Source of the DNA: an uncultured Blautia sp.
GTDB taxonomy: Bacteria > Bacillota > Clostridia > Lachnospirales > Lachnospiraceae
Direction of reading: 5' to 3'
DNA: 64,000 nt
Assembly: GCA_900551075.1 (NCBI GenBank)
Contig: URVB01000009.1
Span: 44,618 to 108,617, forward strand
In this document: piece by piece, positions 41,449 through 50,023 of the stretch
Numbering within the stretch: the stretch's first letter is position 1
Layout of the letters: each line of letters starts with the position of its first letter
Made by a program: the position numbers and the translations under genes
Notes under the pieces: generated by a model
What the model saw: only the letters and a program-made list of their open reading frames with translations
Told to the model about the DNA's origin: nothing
The model's database searches: none

Positions 41449-42918
41449 ATGGCGATTTTTCATCTTTCCATTAAGATAGTCAGCCGTAGTTCTGGAAAAG
41501 GTGCAGTTGCTGCAGCTGCTTACCGGGCAGGTGTCAAATTGGAAGAAAAGGAAACCGGATATATGCACGATTACACAAGGAAAAGCGGTGTAATCTATTC
41601 GGAGATTTTTCTCCCAGCCAATGCACCACAGGAATATCAGAACCGGGACATTCTCTGGAACGAAGTGCAGAAAGTGGAAAAGAAATCGGATGCCCAGCTT
41701 GCAAGGGAAATTGAAGTGGCACTTCCGGTTGAGCTTTCAAGAGAAGAACAGATTACACTTTTGCAGAATTATATTGCAGAAAATTTCACTTCCGCTGGAA
41801 TGTGTGCGGATATGGCAATTCACGAAAAGCATGTGGATGGGAAAACAGTTTTGCACCAAAATCCACACGCCCATATCCTGTTGACCACCAGAGGATTCAA
41901 GGAAGACGGAAGCTGGGCTCCAAAGGAAAAGAAAACTTATGCGCTGGATGAAAACGGAGAACGGATTCCGCTGATGGATGAGAATACCGGTTTACAGAAA
42001 CTCGGAAAGCGGAATGAGAAGTTATGGAAACGTGTTACGGTTCTGTCCAATGATTGGAATAGTCAGTCCAATGCTGAAAAGTGGCGCAGTTCCTGGGCGG
42101 ATATGTGCAACCAGTATCTTGCACCAGAGAATCAGATAGACCACAGGAGCTTTAAACGACAGGGCATTGAACGGATTCCCACGATTCACGAGGGATACGC
42201 AGCCAGACAGATGGAGCGGAGGGGGCTTGCTTCGGAACGGATGGAACTTAACCGTGAAATAAAGCGGCTGAACCAAATCATTTCCAAATTGAAAAATACT
42301 GTTTTGGGAATAGGAAAAAGGCTGATGGAACTAAAGGACAATTTAATGAAAGTGAGGATGCACTATGGAGAAAGAAATATTGCAAAACGAACTTCCAATA
42401 CTGGAAGAGATGCTCGCACTTATGACAGAGCAGCAGGAACTGATACTGGAGATTACAGCGGAACTGCAGGCGGCAAATCAGGACTTGGCACAGGCAGAGA
42501 AAGTAATCAGGGAAAAGGACAGACAGATCAATTCGTTGCAGTCATTGGTGCAGCAATTGAACGACGAAAACGAACAATTGATGAAGCTTTAGAGAGGAGA
42601 AAAGAGATTTATGAACGATTTGAGAGATTACAGAGACTCAGAACTGCTGGCAATGCTGGAGCAGATGGAGCAAATGCAGGCGGAACTGACGGAAAAGACC
42701 CAGACCATACAAGCATTAGAGAGCGAACTACAGCAGCTTCCGACCTTATCCGAATGGCAGAACGTGCAGGTGCTGATGCAAGAGCAAACGACGCAGCTTC
42801 AGGAGCAGTCATTAAAGATTCGCAGACAGGCAGAGCATATCGTGAAGCAGAACGAGAGCGACAGGATTCTGAAAGACAACGAAAGATTAAGGCTCGAAAA
42901 CGAGGAATTGACCGATAA
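41449..42918 (+). CDS. mobL: MobA/MobL family relaxase of the nested element
   Basis: ATG 41449 with GGGGAGG at 8 nt gives 489 residues. The MobL domain covers about 1-290: MAIFHLSIKIVSRSSGKGAVAAAAYRAG, the histidine motif HQNPHAHILLTTRGF, and DWNSQSNAEKWRSSWADMCNQYL. After about residue 305 the protein becomes low-complexity (Gly, Thr, Arg, Ala), and this part is overlapped by two reading frames in the +1 phase that look protein-like. It would transfer the element with a helper secretion system. Confidence 0.9.
   Translation: MAIFHLSIKIVSRSSGKGAVAAAAYRAGVKLEEKETGYMHDYTRKSGVIYSEIFLPANAPQEYQNRDILWNEVQKVEKKSDAQLAREIEVALPVELSREEQITLLQNYIAENFTSAGMCADMAIHEKHVDGKTVLHQNPHAHILLTTRGFKEDGSWAPKEKKTYALDENGERIPLMDENTGLQKLGKRNEKLWKRVTVLSNDWNSQSNAEKWRSSWADMCNQYLAPENQIDHRSFKRQGIERIPTIHEGYAARQMERRGLASERMELNREIKRLNQIISKLKNTVLGIGKRLMELKDNLMKVRMHYGERNIAKRTSNTGRDARTYDRAAGTDTGDYSGTAGGKSGLGTGRESNQGKGQTDQFVAVIGAAIERRKRTIDEALERRKEIYERFERLQRLRTAGNAGADGANAGGTDGKDPDHTSIRERTTAASDLIRMAERAGADARANDAASGAVIKDSQTGRAYREAERERQDSERQRKIKARKRGIDR
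42365..42592 (+). CDS. Coiled-coil protein overlapping the MobL tail
   Basis: The 75-residue product (MEKEILQNELPILEEMLALM.., ending NDENEQLMKL) is a clean heptad-type coiled coil. It lies completely inside the mobL gene in the +1 frame. GTGAGGATG provides a weak ribosome site. It is in the same frame as the following gene, separated by one stop and a GAGGAGA site. I do not recognise a family, but the composition is far better than expected for a chance frame. Confidence 0.55.
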   Translation: MEKEILQNELPILEEMLALMTEQQELILEITAELQAANQDLAQAEKVIREKDRQINSLQSLVQQLNDENEQLMKL

Positions 42919-43588
42919 GGCAAATGTCGCTTTGCATAAGCAGAAACAGGCAGAACAGGATGCAGCTTATGCAAGAAGCCATATGAAGATTAAAGAAGTA
43001 GAGGTTGAGAGAAAAGTGCTGTATGAAAAGTGCAAAAACTGTAAGCAGTCATTGCTTGATAAGAAGATTACAAACTACCGTAAACGAAAAGAGTATTTGG
43101 AAAATTATCTGTTCCTTTTTATGATGCTTTGCACAACAACTATGATACTGACTGCGTTTCAGCAGGAGGCATTTTGGAAAGATACCGTGGATTTTTTTAC
43201 CACTTTCTTGAATGGCTGTGGAGAAATGGTGGAAATGATAATTGATACAGAATGTGGACTTGCACAAATGCTCGCTGATATGATTAGTCAGCCGATATGG
43301 AGTAATGTAGTATACTGGATTGCATTGATACTGTTCCTCATCTCAACTGGAATCCTGCTCTTTTTTATCTGTCATATGGCGTGTGATAAGTATAGAAAAA
43401 AGATACGGTCGGGAATCAATATGTGGACTGTATCCATTGCAATTCTGTTGTTGATGGTGGTTGTATATCTTGGAGATTATATCCGAATGATTTTACCGAT
43501 TAACCTATTTCTGCTATGGTTGATAGGTGTTGGGGTATTGCTTGCGGCAGGAATATATGTGGCTGAATGTAGTAAATATCGCTATTAA
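42611..43588 (+). CDS. Coiled-coil membrane protein of the nested element
   Basis: The 325-residue protein starts with a 100-residue coiled coil (MEQMQAELTEKTQTIQALESELQQL), continues through a CKNCKQSLLDKK segment, and then has four or five membrane helices (YLFLFMMLCTTTMILTAF; VVYWIALILFLISTGILLFFI; WTVSIAILLLMVVVYLGDYI; LFLLWLIGVGVLLAAGIYVA). GAGGAGAAAAG precedes the ATG. The first 300 bp overlap mobL. The function is unknown; a membrane link between relaxosome and secretion machinery is conceivable. Confidence 0.75.
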   Translation: MNDLRDYRDSELLAMLEQMEQMQAELTEKTQTIQALESELQQLPTLSEWQNVQVLMQEQTTQLQEQSLKIRRQAEHIVKQNESDRILKDNERLRLENEELTDKANVALHKQKQAEQDAAYARSHMKIKEVEVERKVLYEKCKNCKQSLLDKKITNYRKRKEYLENYLFLFMMLCTTTMILTAFQQEAFWKDTVDFFTTFLNGCGEMVEMIIDTECGLAQMLADMISQPIWSNVVYWIALILFLISTGILLFFICHMACDKYRKKIRSGINMWTVSIAILLLMVVVYLGDYIRMILPINLFLLWLIGVGVLLAAGIYVAECSKYRY

Positions 43589-43685
43589 GGAAGTACAGCC
43601 CGTCACGTTAATGTGATGGGCTGTATATTTCAGATTTGAAATTCTGTTTCACCTATAGAATGAGGAGATACATTTAGGCAAATAT

Positions 43686-44543
43686 TTAGATTACTTGTCT
43701 GTTTGTGTAAAAAGACTCTATTGCCCGTGCAAAGAAATCAGAAGCCCCTTCACCGTATTTTTCGTCTATCATTGGTCTGATTTTTTCATTGCGGTAATAT
43801 TGCGCCTGTGCCATCATAAAGCCTTTTTCTTCTTTTATCTGGGAAAACTGTTTCATAACAAAGCCATATTCTCCAACAAGCTCTTTTACTTCAAAAGAAT
43901 CTATGTCACAATTCTGTTTTGCAATCAGTTTTTGCAAAATCGCTTCTATCCGTTTGTTATAGCTTTCTGCAACTTCTTTGCTGACGGGAGTTCGGGCAAC
44001 AGACAGAAACTTGTCCTTTCCACCATACCATTCAACTACCTTTGCATAGCCTTTCTGCATTTCTTCCGAAGATACGACTTCCATATAATGCTTTTTCCAT
44101 TGTTCAATGCTACCAAATTCTTTAATTGCAATGTTTCTCATATTCTCCGGCATATGCTCAAGCATGGTTTGGAACATTTCTTCTACTTCTGTTTTGGTAA
44201 AAATTGTAAAATCCATTTTGTTCTCTCCTTTCAGAATGTCATCAATGCTGGCAATCAGACGTTCCATTCGTTCTTTCTTTGTTACCAACATTTTTCGCTG
44301 TACTTGTAAAATCTGATTTCTATCAAGAGCCGGATTGTCCAAAACAGCTTTGATTTCTTTCAAGGAGATATCAAACTCACGGAAAAATAAAATCTGTTGT
44401 AATGTTTCCAGTGCCTTATCGTCATAAAGCCGGTATCCCGCATCACTTTTTTCTGTTGGTTTTAACAACCCGATTTCATCATAATAGTGAAGCGTGCGAA
44501 CGCTGATACCTGTTAAATCTGATGTTTCTTTTACAGTTCTCAT
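43686..44543 (-). CDS. MerR family regulator with TipAS effector domain
   Basis: The 285-residue protein begins with a MerR winged helix (VKETSDLTGISVRTLHYYDEIGLLKPTEKSDAGYRLYDDKALETLQQILFF), a dimerisation helix, and a C-terminal TipAS-type domain (WKKHYMEVVSSEEMQKGYAKVVEWYGGKDKFLS... ESFYTNRQ). TipA-type regulators bind thiopeptide and other antibiotics and activate resistance genes. No obvious efflux target is adjacent, so it may be autoregulated only. The promoter has the stretched spacer expected for MerR control. Confidence 0.92.
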   Translation of the reverse strand: MRTVKETSDLTGISVRTLHYYDEIGLLKPTEKSDAGYRLYDDKALETLQQILFFREFDISLKEIKAVLDNPALDRNQILQVQRKMLVTKKERMERLIASIDDILKGENKMDFTIFTKTEVEEMFQTMLEHMPENMRNIAIKEFGSIEQWKKHYMEVVSSEEMQKGYAKVVEWYGGKDKFLSVARTPVSKEVAESYNKRIEAILQKLIAKQNCDIDSFEVKELVGEYGFVMKQFSQIKEEKGFMMAQAQYYRNEKIRPMIDEKYGEGASDFFARAIESFYTNRQVI

Positions 44544-44573
44544 AGCTACTGACCTCCTGTTCTTGATAAGATA

Positions 44574-44604
44574 ACTTTAAGCTATGACGCTCCGAGAGGG
44601 TCAA
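44574..44604 (-). promoter_or_regulatory. MerR-type promoter with 19-bp spacer
   Basis: Read on the minus strand, TTGACC (44604-44599) and TAAAGT (44579-44574) are 19 bp apart. That is the overlong spacing used by MerR-family activators, and an imperfect inverted repeat lies in between. It precedes the TipA-type regulator gene by 30 bp. Confidence 0.7.
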
Positions 44605-44669
44605 TAGGTATTTTGAATTTTAGTATAACATTTTTCTGCTCTAAAGGAAAAAGGTTGTTTGATATTCAA

Positions 44670-44915
44670 TTATAATAATTCAAGACTGTCCTCTGCATCT
44701 ACCCACATCTGTAAATTTCCATCCAATGCCAATGTCGCATATTCCAGTGGTTCATCTATTGCCAGTGCATTTAAGGCGCATTGTGAACCGGGAGTTGTCC
44801 GTAAGCCATCTTCTGCAACATTGCAGTCAATTCTTAAAGTATATCCATTGAATGTTGTTACATCAATACTGTTATGATACATATTGTATTCTGCATAAAT
44901 CAATCTCATTTTCAT
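44670..44915 (-). CDS. DUF6061-like small protein at the right end of the nested element
   Basis: The 81-residue protein (MKMRLIYAEYNMYHN.., TTFNGYTLRIDCN, TTPGSQCALNALAIDEPLEYATLALDG) resembles the small acidic proteins often found at the end of Tn4451-like elements. No biochemical function is known to me. The element ends about 100 bp further on. Confidence 0.65.
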   Translation of the reverse strand: MKMRLIYAEYNMYHNSIDVTTFNGYTLRIDCNVAEDGLRTTPGSQCALNALAIDEPLEYATLALDGNLQMWVDAEDSLELL

Positions 44916-45019
44916 CTGTCCTTTCTGTTGAGAATTATCTAATACATCATTTTATCCATAGATACCCGAATTTTGTATAGTTCTTATATTATCCCTTAGA
45001 AAGTCAAACTCATATCAGT

Positions 45020-45172
45020 TTGTTAATTGATATGGGATTCTCGGCAGTAGCGATTGCTGACCGTGTGGGGCATGAGAGCATAGAAATCACTTATAGGTAT
45101 GCACACCTGTTTCCGTCAAAGCAGGCAGAGATGGCAGACAGGCTAGACGATTTAGGAAAGGGGGACATTTGA
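45020..45172 (+). pseudogene. Tyrosine integrase of element B, 3' part
   Basis: Fifty codons resume the integrase exactly where the 5' part ends: LLIDMGFSAVAIADRVGHES, then ITYRYAHLFPSKQAEMADRLDDLGKGDI and a stop. The second catalytic histidine (GHE) and the tyrosine (YRYAHL) are here. No start or ribosome site is present. The next gene begins 1 bp after the stop, as in A. Confidence 0.92.
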
Positions 45173-45173
45173 T

Positions 45174-45509
45174 ATGTCAGCTAAGAACTTGGATAACTGT
45201 AACCGTTGGAGGAACAAGACCGTTGCCTTTCGGGTGTCGCCAGAAGAAGATAAGCAGATTGAAACAGCGGTACGGCTTTCTGGGCTTACCAAACAGGATT
45301 ATATTACAAGGCGGCTTTTGTGCCAAGACGTAGTTGTGCAGGGCAATCCGAGGGTGTATAAGGCATTACGCAATGAGCTTGCCGCTGTTCTTACGGAATT
45401 ACAGAGGATTGAAGCGGGCGGCAGCGTTGACAATGAGTTATTAGATACTATCGAATTGATTGCCGTTATCCTCGGCGGTCTGAAAGGAGAAGATGAGAAT
45501 GGCGAATAA
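45174..45509 (+). CDS. MobC-like relaxosome accessory protein of element B
   Basis: At 111 residues this is the orthologue of the A and C proteins: WRNKTVAFRVSPEEDKQIETAVRLSGLTKQDYITRRLLCQDVVVQGNPRVYKALRNEL. The central RLSGLTKQDYITRRLLC block is nearly invariant among the three, while the N-terminus and C-terminus diverge. It now lacks its normal upstream promoter because the integrase is interrupted, so expression may depend on read-through from the nested element. Confidence 0.7.
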   Translation: MSAKNLDNCNRWRNKTVAFRVSPEEDKQIETAVRLSGLTKQDYITRRLLCQDVVVQGNPRVYKALRNELAAVLTELQRIEAGGSVDNELLDTIELIAVILGGLKGEDENGE

Positions 45510-46590
45510 AAAAGAATCGACTGCCCCGAATGTATCTGTTGGAGCAGATACGGAGCAGCCGTCTAATGTAAACAATAACAGTATATCCAATAACCCGCCG
45601 AAAAACAATAGCAAACTTCTTGAAACGGTATCTATGGCAGAACTTTACGACACGGTATATCCAAGCAAGCCGCCGCTGATTGACGGTCTGCTTTACACTG
45701 GCACTTACCTTTTCGCAGGTGCGCCGAAGCTCGGCAAGAGCTTTCTGATGGCGCAGATTGCTTACCATATCAGCAGGGGGATTTCTTTATGGGATTACCC
45801 TGCCCGAAAAGCGGCGGTGCTGTACCTTGCCCTTGAAGATGATTACCGCCGCCTGCAGGAAAGGCTGTACCGTATGTTCGGCACGGATGGGGCAGACAAT
45901 TTATTCTTCTCTGTCTCGGCGGGTAATCTCGGAAATGGGCTGGATGGACAGTTGCAGGAATTTATGAAAAAGCATACTGATACAAGGCTGATTATCATTG
46001 ACACGCTGCAAAAAGTAAGGGAAGTAGGCGGCGACAATTACAGTTATGCAAATGATTATGAGATTATTACAAAGCTCAAACAGTTTGCGGACAGCTACGG
46101 TATCTGTATCCTGCTTGTCCACCATACCAGAAAGCAAAGTTCTGACGATAAGTTTGATATGATTTCGGGGACTACTGGCTTGCTTGGGGCGGCTGATGGG
46201 GCGTTTCTCTTGCAGAAAGAGAAACGGACAGGCAATGCCGCCACGCTTGAAATATCGGGTAGAGACCAGCAAGACCAGAAGCTGTACCTTGTCCGCAATA
46301 CGGAAACGCTGGTATGGGACTTGAAAAGAGCGGATACGGAACTCTGGAAAGAGCCGCCAGAGCCGTTGTTTGAAAGGATTGCAGAGATTTTTTCTTCGGA
46401 CAGTAAAGCATGGGAAGGCACTCCGACAGAGCTGTGCGGGTATCTTGGTGTTGATATGCAGCCAAACGCCCTTACAAGAAAATTGAATGTCAATGCGGGG
46501 CGGCTGTTGAATGAGTATGGCATCCGTTATGAGAATAACCGTAACCGCAACGGACGTAAAGTAAAATTCAGTCTGTTTAAGCAGGCGTGA
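45499..46590 (+). CDS. RepA-like AAA ATPase of element B
   Basis: From ATG 45499 (AGGAGAAG upstream) the product has 363 residues. Walker A GAPKLGKS, Walker B RLIIIDTLQKV and the VHHTRK stretch are conserved with A and C, while the N- and C-terminal parts differ strongly. The C-terminal winged-helix-like part may recognise the adjacent repeat block, whose sequence differs in parallel. The gene is intact. Confidence 0.82.
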   Translation: MANKKESTAPNVSVGADTEQPSNVNNNSISNNPPKNNSKLLETVSMAELYDTVYPSKPPLIDGLLYTGTYLFAGAPKLGKSFLMAQIAYHISRGISLWDYPARKAAVLYLALEDDYRRLQERLYRMFGTDGADNLFFSVSAGNLGNGLDGQLQEFMKKHTDTRLIIIDTLQKVREVGGDNYSYANDYEIITKLKQFADSYGICILLVHHTRKQSSDDKFDMISGTTGLLGAADGAFLLQKEKRTGNAATLEISGRDQQDQKLYLVRNTETLVWDLKRADTELWKEPPEPLFERIAEIFSSDSKAWEGTPTELCGYLGVDMQPNALTRKLNVNAGRLLNEYGIRYENNRNRNGRKVKFSLFKQA

Positions 46591-46670
46591 CGATATGTGA
46601 CGGTGTGACGATATTTTTAGGAGAGGGTGCGGTGTCAAAAATATCGTCACTATCGTCACACACCGTCACA
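46587..46670. repeat. Origin-like palindromic repeat block of element B
   Basis: The left part, GTGACGATATGTGACGG followed by TGTGACGATATTTTT, is mirrored by AAAAATATCGTCAC, TATCGTCACA and CACCGTCACA on the right, with about 18 bp between the arms. The unit is GTGACG where A and C use GCGTCG, yet size, position and symmetry are the same. Confidence 0.6.
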
Positions 46671-46737
46671 GATAAAGTTTTTGCGGGGTGCAGGGGGCTT
46701 TTTCCAAAAAGCTGCCCTTGCCCCTCGGAGAGCGCAA

Positions 46738-46810
46738 AACCTGCTTGCAGGTTGCATTTTTGTTGGTATAGCCGACAAAAGTGCTTTTGCGTTACTTTCG
46801 GGAAAGTAAC
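46738..46810. other. Candidate oriT of element B
   Basis: The conserved AACCTGC-TT-GCAGGTT hairpin (46738-46753), the AAAGTGCTTTTGCG segment and the GTTACTTTC-GG-GAAAGTAAC hairpin (46791-46810) are as in element A, 36 bp before the relaxase frame. Confidence 0.6.
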
Positions 46811-46845
46811 AAAGCCTACCAGCCGAAAAGAAAGGGCGTGATTTT

Positions 46846-48024
46846 ATAAGACGGACAATTAGCGCAATGGTGGGGAAAGGCTCGGTCAACCATAACAGCC
46901 GAAAATTTAAGGCTGAAAATGTGGATGGGGAGCGTTCGCACCTTAATATGGATTATTGCAATGAGAGCATAAAGAAAGTGTATCATAAATTATTTGATGA
47001 AGCATTGCAGAGATATAATGAGAAACAGACGAGGGCAGACCGCCGTATAGCGGATTATTATGAGAAGATACGGAACTCAAAGCAGGAAAAACCGTTCCAT
47101 GAGCTGATTTTGCAGATTGGCGATAAGGAGAACATGGGTGCAGGGAGTGAGAATGGCAACCTTGCCAGACAGGTTTTAGACGAATATTATCAGCAGTTTC
47201 AAAAAAGAAATCCTAACCTTTATGTGTTTTCTGCTCATCTGCATATGGATGAAGCAACGCCGCATCTGCACATTGATTTTGTTCCATTTACGACAGGCAG
47301 CAAACGTGGACTTGATACGAGGGTGTCTTTGAAACAGGCGTTAGCGGTGCAGGGATTCAAAGGCGGCAGTCGTGGAGATACAGAGTGGAGCCAGTGGGTA
47401 CAGTCCGAAAAGGAACAGCTTGCCGCTGTCATGGAGCGGAACGGTATTGAGTGGGAGCATAAGGGTACGCATTAAAAACATTTATCTGTCCTTGATTATA
47501 AAAAGCAGGAGCGGGAAAAAGAGGTTGTTCAGCTTGCGGAACAGATTGCTGAAAAGAAAGAGGAATTTCAAGTGTTATCCAATAGGGTACAGAATTACGA
47601 CAAAGGAATGAAGAACTTAAAAACACTTGAGCAGGTGCTTGACACTTCCCCAGAATACCAGTTGCCAGAGCCGAAGGGGTTAATGTCGGCAAAATCTTAT
47701 AAAAATAAGGTGGCAGAGCCTTTGATACAAAGGCTGAAATCGCTTGTTAAAACAGCTCTTATCAGATGTTTTGAAGCGTATGACAGCTATTGCCAGTTGA
47801 ATATTACGAACAGTAATTTACACCGTGAAAATGACAGATTAACGAAAACTAATGAGAAATTGGCAGGAGAGAATGAAAATCTCCGTGCGGAAAACAGAAA
47901 CTATAAGCTGTTAAAAAAATCACTTGGCAGTAAGCAGATGGACAGTCTTTTAGAGCAGGCAAAAGCAGTACAGCAGTCCAAACAGTGTGGGAAACACTTT
48001 AGAAATAACAAAGAGGAAAGGTAG
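46846..48024 (+). pseudogene. MobV relaxase of element B, nonsense-mutated
   Basis: The frame opens opposite the start of the A and C relaxases, but the start codon position holds ATA (46846) instead of TTG; the first ATG is 46867. The relaxase domain is well preserved (HLHMDEATPHLHIDFVPF) up to GTH at codon 209, where TAA (47473-47475) replaces the residue before KHLSVLDY. The rest continues in frame to 48024 with the coiled coil and KGLMSAKSYKNK motif. A shortened relaxase domain could still be made, but the gene is best called a pseudogene. Confidence 0.85.
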
Positions 48025-48032
48025 GAAACATT

Positions 48033-48410
48033 ATGGAAAATAGAATATTTGACGAGAAAAATGGTCTTTGGTATGCAAAGCAAGGCGACTATTGCCTTCC
48101 AGAGCTTGCGTTACTTCCTGAAGAGGAAAAGCCGATTGGCATCTGGGGGCAAAGGCATTTGCAGTATCTAAAAGAGCATAAGCAGTTTGTTTATATTAAT
48201 TTGCTGACAAGCGGCAGGCTGAACGAATACCTTGCAAGCGTGGATGAACAGGCAGAGGATATGTTTTCTCGGCTGGTAAAGGAATATGCTGACAGACAGG
48301 GAGTAATGGAACAGCTAAAGGAAGAAAATCAGCTTGAGTGGATTCAAAAAATGAATAATATTCGGGCGTGTGTAAGGGAAGTTGTGGAATGTGAGATAAT
48401 TTATTTATAA
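48033..48410 (+). CDS. tnpV: Transposon-encoded protein TnpV
   Basis: The 125-residue product matches the TnpV family of clostridial mobilizable transposons: IFDEKNGLWYAKQGDYCLPEL, IGIWGQRHLQYLKEHKQFVYINLLTSGRL and EEDQ-like acidic end ENQLEWIQKMNNIRA. Its function is unknown. It takes the place that the unrelated coiled-coil protein has in element A, directly behind the relaxase. Confidence 0.88.
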   Translation: MENRIFDEKNGLWYAKQGDYCLPELALLPEEEKPIGIWGQRHLQYLKEHKQFVYINLLTSGRLNEYLASVDEQAEDMFSRLVKEYADRQGVMEQLKEENQLEWIQKMNNIRACVREVVECEIIYL

Positions 48411-48551
48411 GCGGTGTACGGCACTTCAGCAGTATGCAGGAGTGCCAACTAAGCCTAAATAAAAGTAGTTAGGGGAATTGAAAAAGTTGATACTTTTGTG
48501 TATAATTTAGAAAGAGAATTAGAATGAATGATAGCTTATCGGAGGAAAGAC

Positions 48552-49016
48552 ATGAAATATGTAGAAGCGACTTCTGACATGGTAAATGAAATTTACAAAG
48601 TTTTACATGCAGCTATTAAAACAGTATATCCTAAATATTACCCAAAAGAAGTAGTGGATTTCTTTTGTAAACACCATAGTAAAGAACACATCTTAGAAGG
48701 AATAGCGTCTGGAAATATGGGAGTGTTGGTGTATAACGATGTGATTGTCGGAACAGGCTGTTTTGATGGTAATCATATTACAGGCGTATATGTGTTGCCC
48801 TCTTATCAACATCAAGGTTGTGGCTCGCACATTATGAATTGTTTGGAAAAGAAAATTGCCAAAAAGTATGATACGGTTATTTTAGACGCTTCGCTTCCCG
48901 CAGTGTCTTTATACGAGCATAGAGGTTACAAAACTGTGGGACATGGGATGTATAAATTGGAAAATGATGTGAAGTTGGTTTATGAAATCATGGAGAAAAA
49001 ATTGAAAGCAGATTAA
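48552..49016 (+). CDS. GNAT family N-acetyltransferase (first of three in B)
   Basis: ATG 48552 with GGAGGAAAGAC gives 154 residues. The acetyl-CoA loop is visible as GVYVLPSYQHQGCGSHIMN (Q-x-x-G-x-G/S), preceded by GMGVLVYNDVIVGTGCF and followed by LDASLPAVSLYEHRGYKTVGHG. GNAT enzymes acetylate amines of small molecules or proteins; specificity is unknown. It is the first gene of element B cargo. Confidence 0.88.
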   Translation: MKYVEATSDMVNEIYKVLHAAIKTVYPKYYPKEVVDFFCKHHSKEHILEGIASGNMGVLVYNDVIVGTGCFDGNHITGVYVLPSYQHQGCGSHIMNCLEKKIAKKYDTVILDASLPAVSLYEHRGYKTVGHGMYKLENDVKLVYEIMEKKLKAD

Positions 49017-49046
49017 AATACGGCATTGTATGAGAGGTGTTAGAAA

Positions 49047-49559
49047 ATGAAATGCAGAATAAGAAAATGGGAGTTATCAGATGCAGGAGATTTAGCGGTA
49101 GCTCTTTCAAATATAAAAGTGCAGGATAATCTTCGTGATGGTTTACCCTATCCTTATACGGAACAGGATGGAAGAGATTTTATTTCCGCTATGTTGTCAG
49201 CAGATGAGAATGAAACCTTTGCTTTTGCTATTACCGTAAATAATATGGCGATTGGCAGTATCGGCATTTTTCGTCAGAGCAATATTCATAGGCAGACTGC
49301 TGAATTGGGATATTATATCGCTGAGGAGTATTGGGGCAAAGGTATTATGACGGAAGCTGTAAAGCAAATTTGTGAATATGTTTTTGCGAAAAGTGATATT
49401 ATCCGTATTTATGCAGAGCCTTTTGCTTTTAATACTGCGTCTTGCAGAGTGCTTGAAAAAGCAGGGTTTCAATATGAGGGTACATTGAGAAGTAATGCTT
49501 TGAAGAATGGTAAGGTAATTGATATGAAAATGTATTCAAAATTAAAGGAGTTGTCTTAA
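49047..49559 (+). CDS. RimJ/RimL-type GNAT acetyltransferase
   Basis: The 170-residue protein matches the Acetyltransf_3 branch: LGYYIAEEYWGKGIMTEAVKQICEYVF and IYAEPFAFNTASCRVLEKAGFQYEGTLRSNALKNGKVIDMKMYS. Members acetylate ribosomal proteins, amino acids or antibiotics. It lies 30 bp after the first GNAT and 2 bp before the next gene, suggesting one operon. Confidence 0.9.
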   Translation: MKCRIRKWELSDAGDLAVALSNIKVQDNLRDGLPYPYTEQDGRDFISAMLSADENETFAFAITVNNMAIGSIGIFRQSNIHRQTAELGYYIAEEYWGKGIMTEAVKQICEYVFAKSDIIRIYAEPFAFNTASCRVLEKAGFQYEGTLRSNALKNGKVIDMKMYSKLKELS

Positions 49560-49561
49560 GG

Positions 49562-50008
49562 TTGAAAAGATATAAGCTAGAATTTGATATTTGGGGACTG
49601 TTATTGTTCTTGATTATAATGATACCTAACTTTATTTGGTTTGTTATCCCTGCGCCAAACGATATATTAAGGGCAAATTCAATTACAGAAACAATTGATA
49701 CGGTAGCTTCTATATGTCAAGTATTGATAGTTGTTGCATTATGTATTTTTAGAAATAGAGAAGCCTCCAAATTATGTGCAACTCATTTGGTGTTTATTTC
49801 AGCAGGCTGCTGTTTATTATATTTTATAAGCTGGATATTTTATTATGTCGGCATAGTAAATGCACTTGTTATTTTAGGGCTGACCATTCCGCCATGTTTG
49901 GCATTTTTATTTTTTGCTATCGACAGGAAAAATAGAATAGCAATTATCCCGATTTCTATTTTTACAATTTGCCATTTGATATATGGTGTGGTTAATTTTA
50001 TTGTTTGA
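49562..50008 (+). CDS. Small membrane protein in the GNAT operon
   Basis: The 148-residue protein starts at a TTG with AAAGGAG 12 nt upstream and has four predicted helices (LLLFLIIMIPNFIWFVI; ICQVLIVVALCIF; LVFISAGCCLLYFISWIFYYVGI; IIPISIFTICHLIYGVVNF). I do not recognise a family. Tight spacing to both neighbours suggests that it is co-translated with the acetyltransferases. Confidence 0.7.
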   Translation: MKRYKLEFDIWGLLLFLIIMIPNFIWFVIPAPNDILRANSITETIDTVASICQVLIVVALCIFRNREASKLCATHLVFISAGCCLLYFISWIFYYVGIVNALVILGLTIPPCLAFLFFAIDRKNRIAIIPISIFTICHLIYGVVNFIV

Positions 50009-50023
50009 TATTTTTGAGGTTAT

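Larger units (their letters stand above)
33493..45019. mobile_element. Nested TnpX-type transposon inside the integrase of B
   Basis: About 11.5 kb of DNA separate the two integrase halves. At one end is a large serine recombinase oriented toward the boundary. Other genes typical of the Tn4451/CTn family are TnpW, a MobC-like DUF3847 protein, a MobL relaxase and a DUF6061-like protein. Cargo includes an erythromycin-esterase-like gene, a RhuM/Fic protein and a TipA-type MerR. The ends are placed where integrase homology stops (left after CCATGT, right before TTGTTAATT), exact to a few bases. Confidence 0.88.
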
